Shown: positions 10,210 to 22,602 of the stretch, piece after piece
How the letters are laid out: every line of letters starts with the position of its first letter
How positions within the stretch are numbered: position 1 is the first letter of the stretch
From: Ariolimax columbianus
Lineage: Eukaryota; Mollusca; Gastropoda; Stylommatophora; Arionidae
Assembly: GCA_036924085.1 (NCBI GenBank)
Contig: JAVGWX010000004.1
Coordinates: 77,983,090 to 78,047,089, forward strand
Direction of reading: 5' to 3'
DNA: 64,000 nt
Made by a program: the position numbers and the translations under genes
The notes under the pieces: generated by a model
Told to the model about the DNA's origin: nothing
Database searches by the model: none
Seen by the model: only the letters and a program-made list of their open reading frames with translations

Positions 10210-13200
10210 TTGTCTGTTTGTGTTGACTTCTTTATATGACCATTGTCTGTTTGTGTAGACTTCTTTATATGACCATTGTCCGTTTGTGTGGACTTCTTTA
10301 TATGACCATTGTCCGTTTGTGTTGACTTCTTTATATGACCATTGTCCGTTTGTGTTGACTTCTTTATATGACCATTGTCTGTTTGTGTTGACTTCTTTAT
10401 ATGACCATTGTCTGTTTGTGTTGACTTCTTTATATGACCATTGTCCGTTTGTGTTGACTTCTTTATATGACCATTGTCTGTTTGTGTTGACTTCTTTATA
10501 TGACCATTGTCCGTTTGTGTTGACTTCCTTATATGACCATTGTCCGTTTGTGTTGACTTCTTTATATGACCATTGTCCGTTTGTGTTGACTTCTTTATAT
10601 GACCATTGTCCGTTTGTGTTGACTTCTTTATATGACCATTGTCCGTTTGTGTTGACTTCTTTATATGACCATTGTCCGTTTGTGTTGACTTCTTTATATG
10701 ACCATTGTCCGTTTATGTGGACTTCTTTATATGACCATTGTCCGTTTGTGTTGACTTCTTTATATGACCATTGTCCGTTTGTGTTGACTTCTTTATATGA
10801 CCATTGTCCGTTTGTGTTGACTTCTTTATATGACCATTGTCCGTTTGTGTTGACTTCTTTATATGACCATTGTCCGTTTGTGTTGACTTCTTTATATGAC
10901 CATTGTCTGTTTGTGTTGACTTCTTTATATGACCATTGTCCGTTTGTGTTGACTTCTTTATATGACCATTGTCCGTTTGTGTTGACTTCTTTATATGACC
11001 ATTGTCCGTTTGTGTTGACTTCTATATATGACCATTGTCCGTTTGTGTTGACTTCTTTATATGACCATTGTCCGTTTGTGTTGACTTCTTTATATGACCA
11101 TTGTCCGTTTGTGTTGACTTCTTTATATGACCATTGTCTGTTTGTGTTGACTTCTTTATATGACCATTGTCCGTTTGTGTTGACTTCTTTATATGACCAT
11201 TGTCCGTTTGTGTTGACTTCTTTATATGACCATTGTCTGTTTGTGTTGACTTCTTTATATGACCATTGTCTGTTTGTGTTGACTTCTTTATATGACCATT
11301 GTCCGTTTGTGTTGACTTCTTTATATGACCATTGTCCGTTTGTGTTGACTTCTTTATATGACCATTGTCTGTTTGTGTTGACTTCTTTATATGACCATAG
11401 TCCGTTTGTGTTGACTTCTTTATATGACCATTGTCCGTTTGTGTTGACTTCTTTATATGACCATTGTCCGTTTGTGTTGACTTCTTTATATGACCATTGT
11501 CCGTTTGTGTTGACTTCTTTATATGACCATTGTCCGTCTGTGTTGACTTCTTTATATGACCATTGTCCGTTTGTGTTGACATCTTTATATGACTATTGTC
11601 CGTTTGTGTTGACTTCTTTATATGACCATTGTCCGTTTGTGTTGACTTCTTTATATGACCATTGTCTGCTTGTGTTGACTTCTTTATATGACCATTGTCC
11701 GTTTGTGTTGACTTCTTTATATGACCATTGTCCGTTTGTGTGGACTTCTTTATATGACCATTCTCCGTTTGTGTTGACTTCTTTATATGACCATTGTCCG
11801 TTTGTGTTGACTTCTTTATATGACCATTGTCCGTTTGTGTTGACTTCTTTATATGACCATTGTCTGTTTGTGTTGACTTCTTTATATGACCATTGTCCGT
11901 TTGTGTTGACTTCTTTATATGACCATTGTCCGTTTGTGTTGACTTCTTTATATGACCATTGTCTGTTTGTGTTGACTTCTTTATATGACCATTGTCCGTT
12001 TGTGTTGACTTCTTTATATGACCATTGTCCGTTTGTGTTGACTTCTTTATATGACCATTGTCTGTTTGTGTTGACTTCTTTATATGACCATTGTCCGTTT
12101 GTGTTGACTTCTTTATATGACCATTGTCCGTTTGTGTTGACTTCTTTATATGACCATTGTCCGTTTGTGTTGACTTCTTTATATGACCATTGTCCGTTTG
12201 TGTTGACTTCTTTATATGACCATTGTCCGTTTGTGTTGACTTCTTTATATGACCATTGTCCGTTTGTGTTGACTTCTTTATATGACCATTGTCCGTTTGT
12301 GTTGACTTCTTTATATGACCATTGTCCGTTTGTGTTGACTTCTTTATATGACCATTGTCCGTTTGTGTTGACTTCTTTATATGACCATTGTCTGTTTGTG
12401 TTGACTTCTTTATATGACCATTGTCCGTTTGTGTTGACTTCTTTATATGACCATTGTCCGTTTGTGTTGACTTCTTTATATGACCATTGTCTGTTTGTGT
12501 TGACTTCTTTATATGACCATTGTCCGTTTGTGTTGACTTCTTTATATGACCATTGTCCGTTTGTATTGACTTCTTTATATGACCATTGTCCGTTTGTGTT
12601 GACTTCTTTATATGACCATTGTCTGTTTGTGTTGACTTCTTTATATGACCATTGTCCGTTTGTGTTGACTTCTTTATATGACCATTGTCCGTTTGTGTTG
12701 ACTTCTTTATATGACCATTGTCCGTTTGTGTTGACTTCTTTATATGACCATTGTCCGTTTGTGTTGACTTCTTTATATGACCATTGTCCGTTTGTGTTGA
12801 CTTCTTTATATGACCATTGTCCGTTTGTGTTGACTTCTTTATATGACCATTGTCCGTTTGTGTTGACTTCTTTATATGACCATTGTCCGTTTGTGTTGAC
12901 TTCTTTATATGACCATTGTCTGTTTGTGTTGACTTCTTTATATGACCATTGTCCGTTTGTGTTGACTTCTTTATATGATCATTGTCCGTTTGTGTTGATA
13001 TCTTTATATGACCATTGTCCGTTTGTGTTGACTTCTTTATATGACCATTGTCCGTTTGTGTTGACTTCTTTATATGACCATTGTCCGTTTGTGTTGACTT
13101 CTTTATATGACCATTGTCCGTTTGTGTTGACTTCTTTATATGACCATTGTCTGTTTGTGTTGACTTCTTTATATGACCATTGTCCGTTTGTGTTGACTTC

Positions 13201-13500
13201 TTTATATGACCATTGTCCGTTTGTGTTGACTTCTTTATATGACCATTGTCCGTTTGTGTTGACTTCTTTATATGACCATTGTCTGTTTGTGTTGACTTCT
13301 TTATATGACCATTGTCCGTTTGTGTTGACTTCTTTATATGACCATTGTCCGTTTGTGTTGACTTCTTTATATGACCATTGTCCGTTTGTGTGGACTTATT
13401 GATGTGATCGTTGTCCGTTTGTATGGACTTCTTGACGTGACCAATGTCCGTTTGTGTGGACTTATCGACGTGACATGTGTCCATTTGCGTGAACTTCTAT
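10210..13500. repeat. 33-bp satellite-like array, about 100 units
   Basis: TTGTCCGTTTGTGTTGACTT plus CTTTATATGACCA repeats with strict 33-base phase from 10210 to about 13411, then three diverged units at the right edge. The commonest variant is CCG/CTG. Both strands carry a long open frame: the plus frame repeats LTSLYDHCPFV and the minus frame KKSTQTDNGHI. One TAG on the minus strand near 11022 ends that frame. The open frames follow from a stop-free unit divisible by three. Bases 9997-10209 are unassigned. Confidence 0.97.
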
Positions 13501-13597
13501 TTCTCTTATTTTAACCAACATCCACATAATCTATAACACTGACATTGCTCCAATTCATTGACAGCCTCCACTAGTGCTACTTTTTAGTCTTTCAAAT

Positions 13598-14528
13598 TGT
13601 GACTGTTACTCTAACCCAAATTGTGACTGTTACTCGAACCCAAATTGTGACTGTCACTCGAACCCAAATTGTGACTGTTACTATAACCCAAATTGTGACT
13701 GTTACTCTAACCCAAATTTTGACTGTTACTCGAACCCAAATTGTGACTGTTACTCGAACCCAAATTGTTACTGTTACTCGAACCCAAATTGTTACTGTTA
13801 CTCGAACCCAAATTGTGACTGTTACTCGAACCCAAATTGTGACTGTTACTCGAACCCAAATTGTGACTGTTACTCGAACCCAAATTGTGACTGTTACTCG
13901 AACCCACATTGTGACTGTTACTCGAACCCAAATTGTGACTGTTACTCGAACCAAAATTGTGACTATTACTCGAACCCAAATTTAGAATGTTACTCGAACC
14001 CAAATTTTGACTGTTACTCGAACGCAAATTGTGACTGTTACTCGAACCCAAATTTTGACTGTTACTAGAAATCAATATTTGACTGTTACTCTAACCCAAA
14101 TTGTGACTGTTACTCGAACCCAAATTGTGACTGTTACTCGAACCCAAATTTTGACTGTTACTCGAAACCAAATTTTGACTGTTACTAGAAATCAACATTT
14201 TACTGTTACTCGAACCCAAATTGTGACTGTTACTCGAACCCAAATTGTGAGTGTTACTCGAACCCAAATTGTGACTGTTACTCGAACCCAAATTGTGACT
14301 GTTACTCGAACCCAAATTGTGACTGTTACTCGAACCCAAATTGTGACTATTACTCGAACCCAAATTTAGAATGTTACTCGAACCCAAATTTTGACTGTTA
14401 CTCGAACGCAAATTGTGACTGTTACTCGAACCCAAATTTGGCCTGTTACTAGAAATCAATATTTGACTGTTACTCTAACCCAAATTGTGACTGTTACTCG
14501 AACCCAAATTGTGACTGTTACTCTAGCC
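13598..14528. repeat. 24-bp array with 384-bp higher-order repeat
   Basis: About 39 units of TGACTGTTACTCGAACCCAA plus ATTG. A block of marked variants (TTTAGAATG, GAACGCAAA, ACTAGAAATCAATATT) occurs at about 13960-14090 and again at 14345-14475, exactly 384 bases (16 units) later, which shows segmental duplication within the array. Open frames on both strands reflect the repeat only. Confidence 0.95.
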
Positions 14529-14577
14529 CCACCCCGCCCCCACCCCCCACCCCCCCCCCCCCACCCCACCCCCCAAC
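14529..14577. repeat. C-rich tract
   Basis: Nearly uninterrupted C runs broken by single A, G or T. The minus strand is G-rich and could form a G-quadruplex. It directly terminates the 24-bp array. Bases 14578-15423 show no gene or repeat that I recognise. Confidence 0.9.
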
Positions 14578-15423
14578 AAAAAAAAACGTCAAAATGCAAA
14601 TTAACGAAAGGATCGCAAATATAAAAGAATGACACTCCTGTTGTTCCAAAAACAAAAAAGCAGAATCACAAACAGAAATAAGTACGGAAACAAGAATACA
14701 AAAGTGATTTAAGATAAATAAACGATTTCACCGAAAAATGTGGTTTAAAAAAAATATTTACCGTATTTCAAACTCAGTAGTCAACAGAATATCATCATGT
14801 GTGATTGATGGGGAGGTGGGGGCGTATACTAGTGAAGTTGTTTTTTCCTTCTCTATATATTATGTATAGCCATTAATTTCATTGAAAAAAGTCTACAGAA
14901 TGAATGAAAAATGACGCCATTAGAAAAAGTGGGAGGTTGGGAAATGTTCTGACCTTGAGGTCATCGCAAACTCCTCCACAGCGAGGGTGTTAGCTCCCTC
15001 GTTGATCACAGAGACCGACGCTTAGTATCCTATAATAATAGCGCCTCAGTCTGACATACGGAGCGCAGTGATGCACAGCAGTAATGAGCTTGTGAGACTG
15101 TCCGAAGGGGACCCTTCTGGCGGATCACTGTACCGTCGCTGATTTATTCGACACTAGTATGTCATCTTTCACGCCATGTTTCCAGGGATCACAGAATAAA
15201 CTCACTGCAGCCTTTCAGGCATGTTGTGAAAGGCAACTAAAGAGGGATGTGCATGGAGCTAGAATCGTTCGTGTCTTCTTCTTATTTTTATTTTTCTCTT
15301 TCGTAACGTTTTAAAAAAAAATTATGTCTACGCGTGAATATCAGGTGTGTGGATACATATTGAAGGGCTGGAGAGTTCGTGATGGGTCTCAAATAACTTT
15401 GTGTGGTGGGTCATTTCTAAATA

Positions 15424-15468
15424 AAGTAGCCGCTTTCAGTCATGAGTGACTATAGGATGATATGACTT
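15424..15468. repeat. Single monomer of the 63-bp repeat
   Basis: TTTCAGTCATGAGTGACTAT followed by AGGATGATATGACTTGG matches the unit arrayed at 16825-17350. It sits immediately left of the LINE-Q fragment, the same relative position as the array has to the second LINE-Q copy. Confidence 0.75.
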
Positions 15469-15549
15469 GGATGAACAAACAAATATATTCTTAGTTTTTG
15501 TTGTCTTTTTCCTCGAGGCGTTGTCTTTTCCCTTCTATGTCTTGTCTTT

Positions 15550-16230
15550 TCACTTATTTGTGTTGCAAGAGCTTCGCTTCACCAAGCGTCAGGTGGTCAT
15601 TCAGGGTACATCTCCACCTGAATCGGCCTGCAGCTTCGTCTACCCAGGATGTCAGATTCATGTCCAGGACCTTAATATCACGCTTGCACACATCTTTGTA
15701 CCTCAAATATGGTCGGTGGACTGTTCTCGTACCATTCGCCAACTGTCCATAGAGAATATCTTTGGGAATGCGGCCATCTTCCATGCGACGAACATGTTCA
15801 AACCATCGTAGGCTTTGCTGCATAAATAAAGTGTACATGCTTGGAAGACCAGTGCGCGTCTGCATTTGTCAGTATGTCCCTCCCTCTAATTCCAAGAATA
15901 GATCGCAGGCGCCCGTAGATGGAAGGTGTTTAGCCTGTGCACCTGTTTTGCATAAGTTTTCCAAGTCTTGCTGCCATATAGAAGTGTGCTTACAACACAA
16001 GCATTGTATAACATGGCCTTGGTTTTCATTGTCAGTTTCTGGTTTTTCCAAACACACGTTGTGAGGCGAGAAAATGTAGCGGTGGCTTTGCCAATGCTCA
16101 GTACGCAATTACACATACATATCTCTTTATACATATTTGTCTTGCAGGATATGCTTGACTGTCTATGCTGCTTGTCCGTACGTTCATATTGAGTATAGAG
16201 ATATTTTCCTAGCAAGTGAAACATCATAGT
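15550..16230 (-). pseudogene. LINE-Q C-terminal fragment
   Basis: On the minus strand, one frame (about 16230-15886) reads IGKATATFSRL, then MKTKAMLYNACVVSTLLYGS with KTW. A second frame (15865-15554) continues with GLPSMYTLFMQQSLRWFEHV, RRMEDGRIPKDILYGQL, a GRP-like RPYLRYKDVCKRD, and LNDHLTLGEAKLLQ. Together these are the segment downstream of the reverse transcriptase domain of a LINE: the LLYGSKTW block, the RWFEHVRRM block and the terminal Trp-rich region. A frameshift near 15880 separates them and the catalytic YADD part is missing. The coding direction points toward the 63-bp monomer at 15424, so that monomer lies at the LINE 3' end. Confidence 0.85.
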
Positions 16231-16256
16231 ATAGCATTCTGTATCAGTCATGGCTG

Positions 16257-16784
16257 GTATCAAGACGCCGAGCAGTGCATGAGCTGCAGCGACCAATGCC
16301 GACTGCTAGCGTCAGGATCAGCGACCCATAGCTGACTGCTAGCGTCAGGGCCAGCGACCAACGCCGACTGCTAGCATCAGGGCCAGCGACCAACGCCGAC
16401 TGCTAGCGTCAGGGCCAGCGACCCATAGCCGACTGCTAGCGTCAGGGCCAGCGACCCATAGCTGACTTCTAGCGTCAGGGCCAGCGAACCAGAGCTCCCA
16501 AGACACTTCTACACCTCCACCAGGTGATCCTGGATAACAGGCTGCAGCAGGACAGACTGGCTAAGGAGAAGAGATCAAAGAGGGAAGGCTTAACCCGGTA
16601 CTCAAAAAATGTCTCCTGAAGTCGGATGTGTCGGACCGAAAGATGCAAATATCGCGGTCAAGCTGTAAACTACGACACAACGCATTTTGTTGTCTGGGCT
16701 ACATTGCGCTACCGGCAAAGCCCTTTTCAATGCTTGGTAGCGGGAGATTGAGAACGAACGAAGAAGAAGAAGAAGAAGAAGAAG

Positions 16785-16814
<30 letters not shown>
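16257..16814 (+). mobile_element. SINE-A with 6-unit VNTR and (GAA)n tail
   Basis: Full-length head (ATCAAGACGCCGAGCAGTGC), about six 33-bp units between 16300 and 16490, CTTCTACACCTCCACCAGGT, GAGATCAAAGAGGG, the core GAAGTCGGATGTGTCGGACC, the end GGAGATTGAGAACGAACG and a GAA tail at 16760-16814. A weak six-base TGGCTG match flanks it on both sides. This copy links the one-unit copies to those with 17-21 units. Confidence 0.9.
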
Positions 16815-16815
<1 letters not shown>

Positions 16816-16824
16816 GGCTGATAA

Positions 16825-17350
16825 TAGGATGATTTGACCTTGGAGTGCTAGCACTCTTTAGTAGCTTTTATCAGTTATGACTGACTGAAGGAAAATGTGA
16901 TCTTGGAGTGCTAACACTCTTTAGTAGCTTTTATCAGTTATGACTGACTAAAGGAAAATGTGATCTTGGAGTGCTAGCACTCTTTAGTAGCTTTTATCAG
17001 TTATGACTGACTAAAGGAAAATGTGATCTTGGAGTGCTAGCACTCTTTAGTAGCTTTTATCAGTTATGACTGACTGAAGGATAATGTGATCTTGGAGTGC
17101 TAACACTCTTTAGTAGCTTTTATCAGTTATGACTGACTAAAGGAAAATGTGATCTTGGAGTGCTAACACCCTTTAGTAGCTTTTATCAGCTCTGACTGAC
17201 TATAGGATGACCCGACCTCGGAACGTTATTACTCTATAGTAACCTTTATCAGTCATGACTGACTATAGCATAATGCGACCTTTGAATGGTAACTCTCTAT
17301 AGTAGCCTTTATCAGTCATAACTGACATTACGATGATGCGAACTTGAAGT
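16825..17350. repeat. 63-bp tandem repeat, about 8 units
   Basis: TGGAGTGCTAGCACTCTTTA starts at 16841, 16904, 16967, 17030, 17093 and 17156, then the units diverge toward 17350. Each unit holds CTTTATCAGTTATGACTGAC. It fills the gap between the SINE-A tail and the 3' side of the second LINE-Q fragment. Confidence 0.95.
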
Positions 17351-17399
17351 GTAAAGCCGCTCTTGAACTTAATATTTTCGTTCTTCTTGCGGCGTTATC

Positions 17400-17915
17400 G
17401 TTTCATTCTCCGTGTTGCAGGAACTTCAGTTGACTCGGACTGAGATGGCTTTTCACGGTACATCTCCCCTTGAATCTGTCTGCAACTTCAATTCTCATGA
17501 TACCAGAGTCATGTCCTGTGCATTCATGTGCTGCTTGCACGCATCTTTGGACATCAGATGTGGTCGACAGAGTGTTCTTTTATCAACTGTCCATGGGGAA
17601 TGTCTTTGACGAAGCCACCATCCTCCATTCGACAAACATGACCAAGCTTTGGTAGTATTTCTTGCCATTGACGCCTGCACATGCTTGGCAGACTGGTGCG
17701 GGTTTTCACCGCTCAGGTGGAAGGTTTTGAGTCTTTGCCTTTCTTTGACACACATTGCCCAAGTGTCCATACCATATATGAGGAGTGCTGACGACACATT
17801 GTAAGCCATGCCCTTGGTTTTCATTGACCATTTCGGATCTTCGCAAACACCAGTTATGAGATGAGCAAACGTTGCAGGAAGTTTGGCCAATGTGAGATCC
17901 AATTTCTGGGTCTAG
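17400..17915 (-). pseudogene. Second LINE-Q C-terminal fragment
   Basis: The minus strand carries LAKLPATFAHLITGVCEDPK, WSMKTKGMAYNV, LLIYGMDTWAMCVKERQRLK and RPHLMSKDACKQHMNAQD. These line up in order with the 15550-16230 fragment (MKTKAMLYN, LLYGSKTW, RPYLRYKDVCKRD). Several stops and frameshifts break it. It has the same strand as the first copy and, like it, is preceded on its 3' side by the 63-bp repeat. It is more decayed than the first copy. Confidence 0.8.
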
Positions 17916-17984
17916 AAACAGAATGTAGAACAAACTGCTGCAGAAATCGTGGATTTCATGCGGCTTTGTTGTAGAGTTCAGGAC

Positions 17985-19270
<1,286 letters not shown>

Positions 19271-19696
19271 ATCTATATAATCTATCTTCTGGCAGTCTGT
19301 CTGGCCACTTGTCTGTCAGTCTGTCTGTCTATGGCGGTCTGTCTTTATTATCTAACCTATCTGACTGTCTGGTCTTTTTCATCAAGGAGCACATAAATAA
19401 TGACAGCTATTGTCCACGCATGCCCACCGTCATGTTCTTAGTTGAGCCAACAGCGAAGGTCAAGAGGTCACAACAATAGAACATCCAGATGGTCTGCCAT
19501 GTCCCATTAAAGATCCCGGCACGCCAAACTTGAAACCAAGATGTCGCTAACAAACGTTCTTCTAGTATGTTCAAAGCAAACCCAGCTCGGCTCTGGACCA
19601 TACTTTAGTAAATGCCATTTTTATTCATGGATCGCTTTTAGTCCTAATCTACTTTGAGCGTAAATTTGTCTACATCATTTCGTCCAAACATACAGT
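19271..19696. other. Unassigned spacer
   Basis: The left 100 bp is degenerate TCTG/TATC decay from the microsatellite. The remainder is unique-looking DNA with no similarity that I recognise and no sustained open frame of note. Confidence 0.5.
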
Positions 19697-20110
19697 ATTC
19701 ACATACTAACTCGACCTAATACACCTGAACCTAACACACTTTGACCTAACAGACCGCGATCTAACAAATCTAGATCTAACGCACCTGGACCTAACATACC
19801 TGGACTTAACACACCTGAACCTAACAAACTTTGACCTAACACACCTCGACCTAACACCCGTTCACCTAACACACTTTGACCTAACACCTCGACCTAACAC
19901 ACCTCGACCTGACACACCTAAACCTAACACACCTAAACCTAACACACCTAAGCCTAACACACCTGGACCTAATACACCTGAACCTAACACACCTGGACCT
20001 AACACACCTGAACCTAACAGACCTGAACCTAACACACCTCGACCTCACACACCTCGACCTAACACACCTAAACCTAACACACCTGAATCTAACACACCTC
20101 AACCTATCAC
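19697..20110. repeat. 15-bp array (CCTAACACACCTGAA type)
   Basis: About 27 units of ACCTAACACACCTGA or the close variants ending GGA and CGA. The CCTAAC core resembles telomere-like hexamers, but the period is 15 and I do not regard it as telomeric. Minus-strand frames repeat CVRFR or LGQSV because 15 is divisible by three. Confidence 0.93.
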
Positions 20111-20402
20111 ACTATGTCGAACTATCACATCATTTTAACTAATAATACAATGCCAACCTGTCACATCCTGTCAACCTATCGCACCATGCCAACCTATCAC
20201 ATCCTGTCAACCTATCGCACCATGCCAACTTATCAAGTCCTGTCAACCTATCACACTATGCCAACCTATCACACCATGCCAACCTATCACATCCTGTCAA
20301 GCTATCGCACCATGCCAACTTATCAAGTCCTGTCAACCTATCACACTATGCCAACCTATCACACCATGCCAACCTATCACACCATGTCAACCCAACGTGT
20401 CA
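20111..20402. repeat. 18-bp array with 36- and 90-bp superstructure
   Basis: Units of CCTATCACACCATGCCAA alternate with ones containing ATCCTGTCAA. The run from about 20182 to 20270 recurs about 90 bases later, so there is a five-unit higher-order repeat. The plus frame repeats TYHTMP. The array follows directly on the 15-bp array. Confidence 0.92.
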
Positions 20403-21249
20403 CGTTGATCTAGCACTTCGTGGCGACGTCACCCACAATCCTCCCAATCAATCAACACTTAAAGCAAGTCCCAATTGATGTTTGGGGTTCCCGCAAAGTG
20501 TCCAATCCACATTGGCGCTAATCAACCCTTCCTCGCCTCCCCCACCCCTCTTACCCGCATGCTTGTGGCATCATCACAAACAGAACGATTCCGCGGCGAA
20601 CGAATTGTTATGTGCTTCGTACAAATGTACGCGCATAAAAGTTGTATCATTAATAATTAATTGTTGATAAATGGAATTCCTAGTGAGATCCGTTCAACGT
20701 ATTTAGTAGCCGTGGATCATTCAGTTTCTCAATTTGTTATTGGAAAGTATTGCTAACAGGCAAGGCAGGCGGTCAACTACTGGGTTGATAGACCACACTG
20801 GGCAGGAGGTAAGGGATCGGATCGCCCTAACCAGATCGGCAGTCACATGATGAACACGAAGATGGGGAGTTTTCATGTTTGCACAAACGCCTCCCATCCT
20901 TAGTGGGTCTTTGGCCGTGGTAAAGCCAATGTTGTCTAGAGTGGCACCGACCTTTAGAAGAACAACAAACACCTGAGTCCAGAACTGTTTATCTTGTAGG
21001 CGGGTGTAACTTGTGGAGCGCATTCTGCTATTATTAGCTTTAGCGGTTCCGTGGTGGTCGATCAAAGAAAATCAGGGTCAGTCTCAATGGCGTATCTACT
21101 GATAATGAATAAATACAAATAAGCTTAAATAGGAGACCAGAAGCCTGACGTTTTTACCTAAAGGAGTCTTTCTCGAGGACAAGACAATGAAAATAGTGAG
21201 ATTAGTTAAACTATTATCAGTTTAAAATGCTGCAAATCACGAGGAATAC
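20403..21249. other. Unassigned spacer
   Basis: Mixed-composition DNA without a tandem repeat, a recognisable transposon end or a coding signal. The largest open frame (minus strand, 20721-21065) has no motif that I know. Confidence 0.4.
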
Positions 21250-21560
21250 AGAATATGTATGAATATACAGTTAGTAGAGTGGTACATGAAGGAACGCTGA
21301 CTGCCAGCTTCCGGGGGGTAAACACGGGTTAGACAAGGATGCTTTCTCTTGCTCTTCCTGTTCCTGTTGGCTTTATATTGGACAATGAAGACACCAATCG
21401 AAGGAAATAGAACTGGTATTCAGTAGACAGTAGTGTCACAAATGCAGAGCTTGGTCTGCGTAGATGATATGGTACCTTTCTCACACAGCCATAGCGAAAT
21501 GCAAGAGAAACTTGATGAGGTGAAAATGAAATATTCTATCCATCTGTTTGAAATATCTTC
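21250..21560 (+). pseudogene. LINE reverse transcriptase palm fragment
   Basis: Across shifting frames the plus strand shows the order expected for a LINE reverse transcriptase: a GTLTASF and VNTG-R-GC-like segment near 21295-21345, DNEDTNRRK/MKTPIEGNRTGIQ near 21385-21420, a catalytic-loop relic CVDDM (normally FADD or YADD) at 21458-21472, and FSHSHSEMQEKLDEV at 21479-21521. The last motif matches SHSHSQMQEQLDKM of the LINE-P relic at 56551. First Asp position and reading frame are damaged. Bases 21561-21985 hold nothing I recognise. Confidence 0.75.
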
Positions 21561-21989
21561 ATCGTCAATCAAGTAAGATGTCTCCATTCTCGTTCTCAAT
21601 ATGGCATGCTTCTTGTGCCAGTCATGTTGTCTGTGAAGGATGCCTTCTTATTTTTTTGCGTTCGTCTTCAGACCACTACTTCAATTTCCTTAACGAATGG
21701 AAAAGTAGACTTGAAGCTCCCTACACTTCGGACCAGCTTCTCGTAGGACACTGGCTGTTGCCAAATGCTACTTCTTGTATCTGTACACGATGGGCGAAAC
21801 TGTTTTCTGCTATCACGAGGACTGTGCCGCGGGTACAAAGGTCCGTAGAACCAATCTTGAGCTTATTGTACATATAACATCTCAGTCTGTTGTGTCAAGT
21901 GTCTAGCCGGAGAACGATCACCTGGTCTCGCCTGGAGTGGTAGGCATCGTTTTCTGTGTGTCATGGTTGGCCTGTTTTTCAATATGTGT

Positions 21990-22455
21990 TGTACGTAGCC
22001 CTGGTGGCTGCTTATGTCTCATCGTATGTGGTTACTGTATCACTCTGCTGTAGTGTTCCTCCCTCTCTGGCGAGTTTGTCCGTCTCCTCGTTGCCTGGAA
22101 TGCTGCAGCGGGCTGGTATCCACTGGACTATTTTTTTTTTTAAGCACTGGGACAGGCATTCGAGTGAGTCTGTCAGAGCAACGAGTTCATTTTTGTGCTG
22201 GTTCTTGAGAGCTGTTGACACTGACAAGGCGCCTGTGAGAATGACTACTTCCTTTTCTGTCTGCTCCTTAGGGTCTATACAGGTTTCAGCTGCTTGTCTC
22301 AGTGCACTGGCTTCGGCACTGAAGTTGCTGCAGTGTCTCCCAGTAGCAAATGCTGTTCAGTATACTTTACTTTTAAGTTTTATAATGATGCCTCCTCCCC
22401 CGTTTGCATATGCACCTTTTGCTGAGCCATCCGTAAAGACATGTTGTTGGAAATG
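21990..22455 (-). pseudogene. LINE RNase H domain (LINE-S-like)
   Basis: The minus strand from about 22447 reads FTDGSAKGAYANGGGGIIIK, then after a stop SAEASALRQAAETC, VILTGALSVSTALKNQHKNE, IVQWIPARCSIPGNEETDKL and AREGG. This is a type I RNase H fold as carried by I-group LINEs. The first Asp (FTDG) and Glu (SAEA) are present. The third acidic residue is Gly (ILTG), and the His of the usual HCGIPGN motif is Arg. With the internal stop this marks an inactive relic. The WIP-C-I-GNE-DKLA block matches the LINE-S copy at 54780. No upstream reverse transcriptase remains. Confidence 0.8.
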
Positions 22456-22602
22456 TTTTGTTCATATAGTTAGTAACAATGTGTTTTTTCTCTACCTCTG
22501 TTTGTGACCTTTTCTCTTCTATGCTGGGGATATTACATATGATAATGGGAAAGGGTATTCCTTTACACAGACAGCGGTAATGTTTTTATGATTTCATTTG
22601 GC

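Noticed and set aside
10286..13402. A 1038-codon open frame (plus) and an 820-codon frame (minus) as repeat proteins
   Set aside because: Both arise from one 33-bp unit without stops. The array starts and ends by decay with no start context, splice sites or non-repetitive domain, and both strands are equally open.
16246..16820. A TSD (TGGCTG) for the SINE-A at 16257
   Set aside because: Six bases with offset context can occur by chance; I kept only the 10-12 bp perfect duplications as firm.
19697..20110. Telomere repeat, from the CCTAAC motif
   Set aside because: The period is 15 bp with a constant CACACCTGA part, there is no six-base telomere run, and the array is internal.
20721..21065. 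A 114-codon minus-strand frame as a gene
   Set aside because: No recognisable motif, and the length is within chance for a window of this size.
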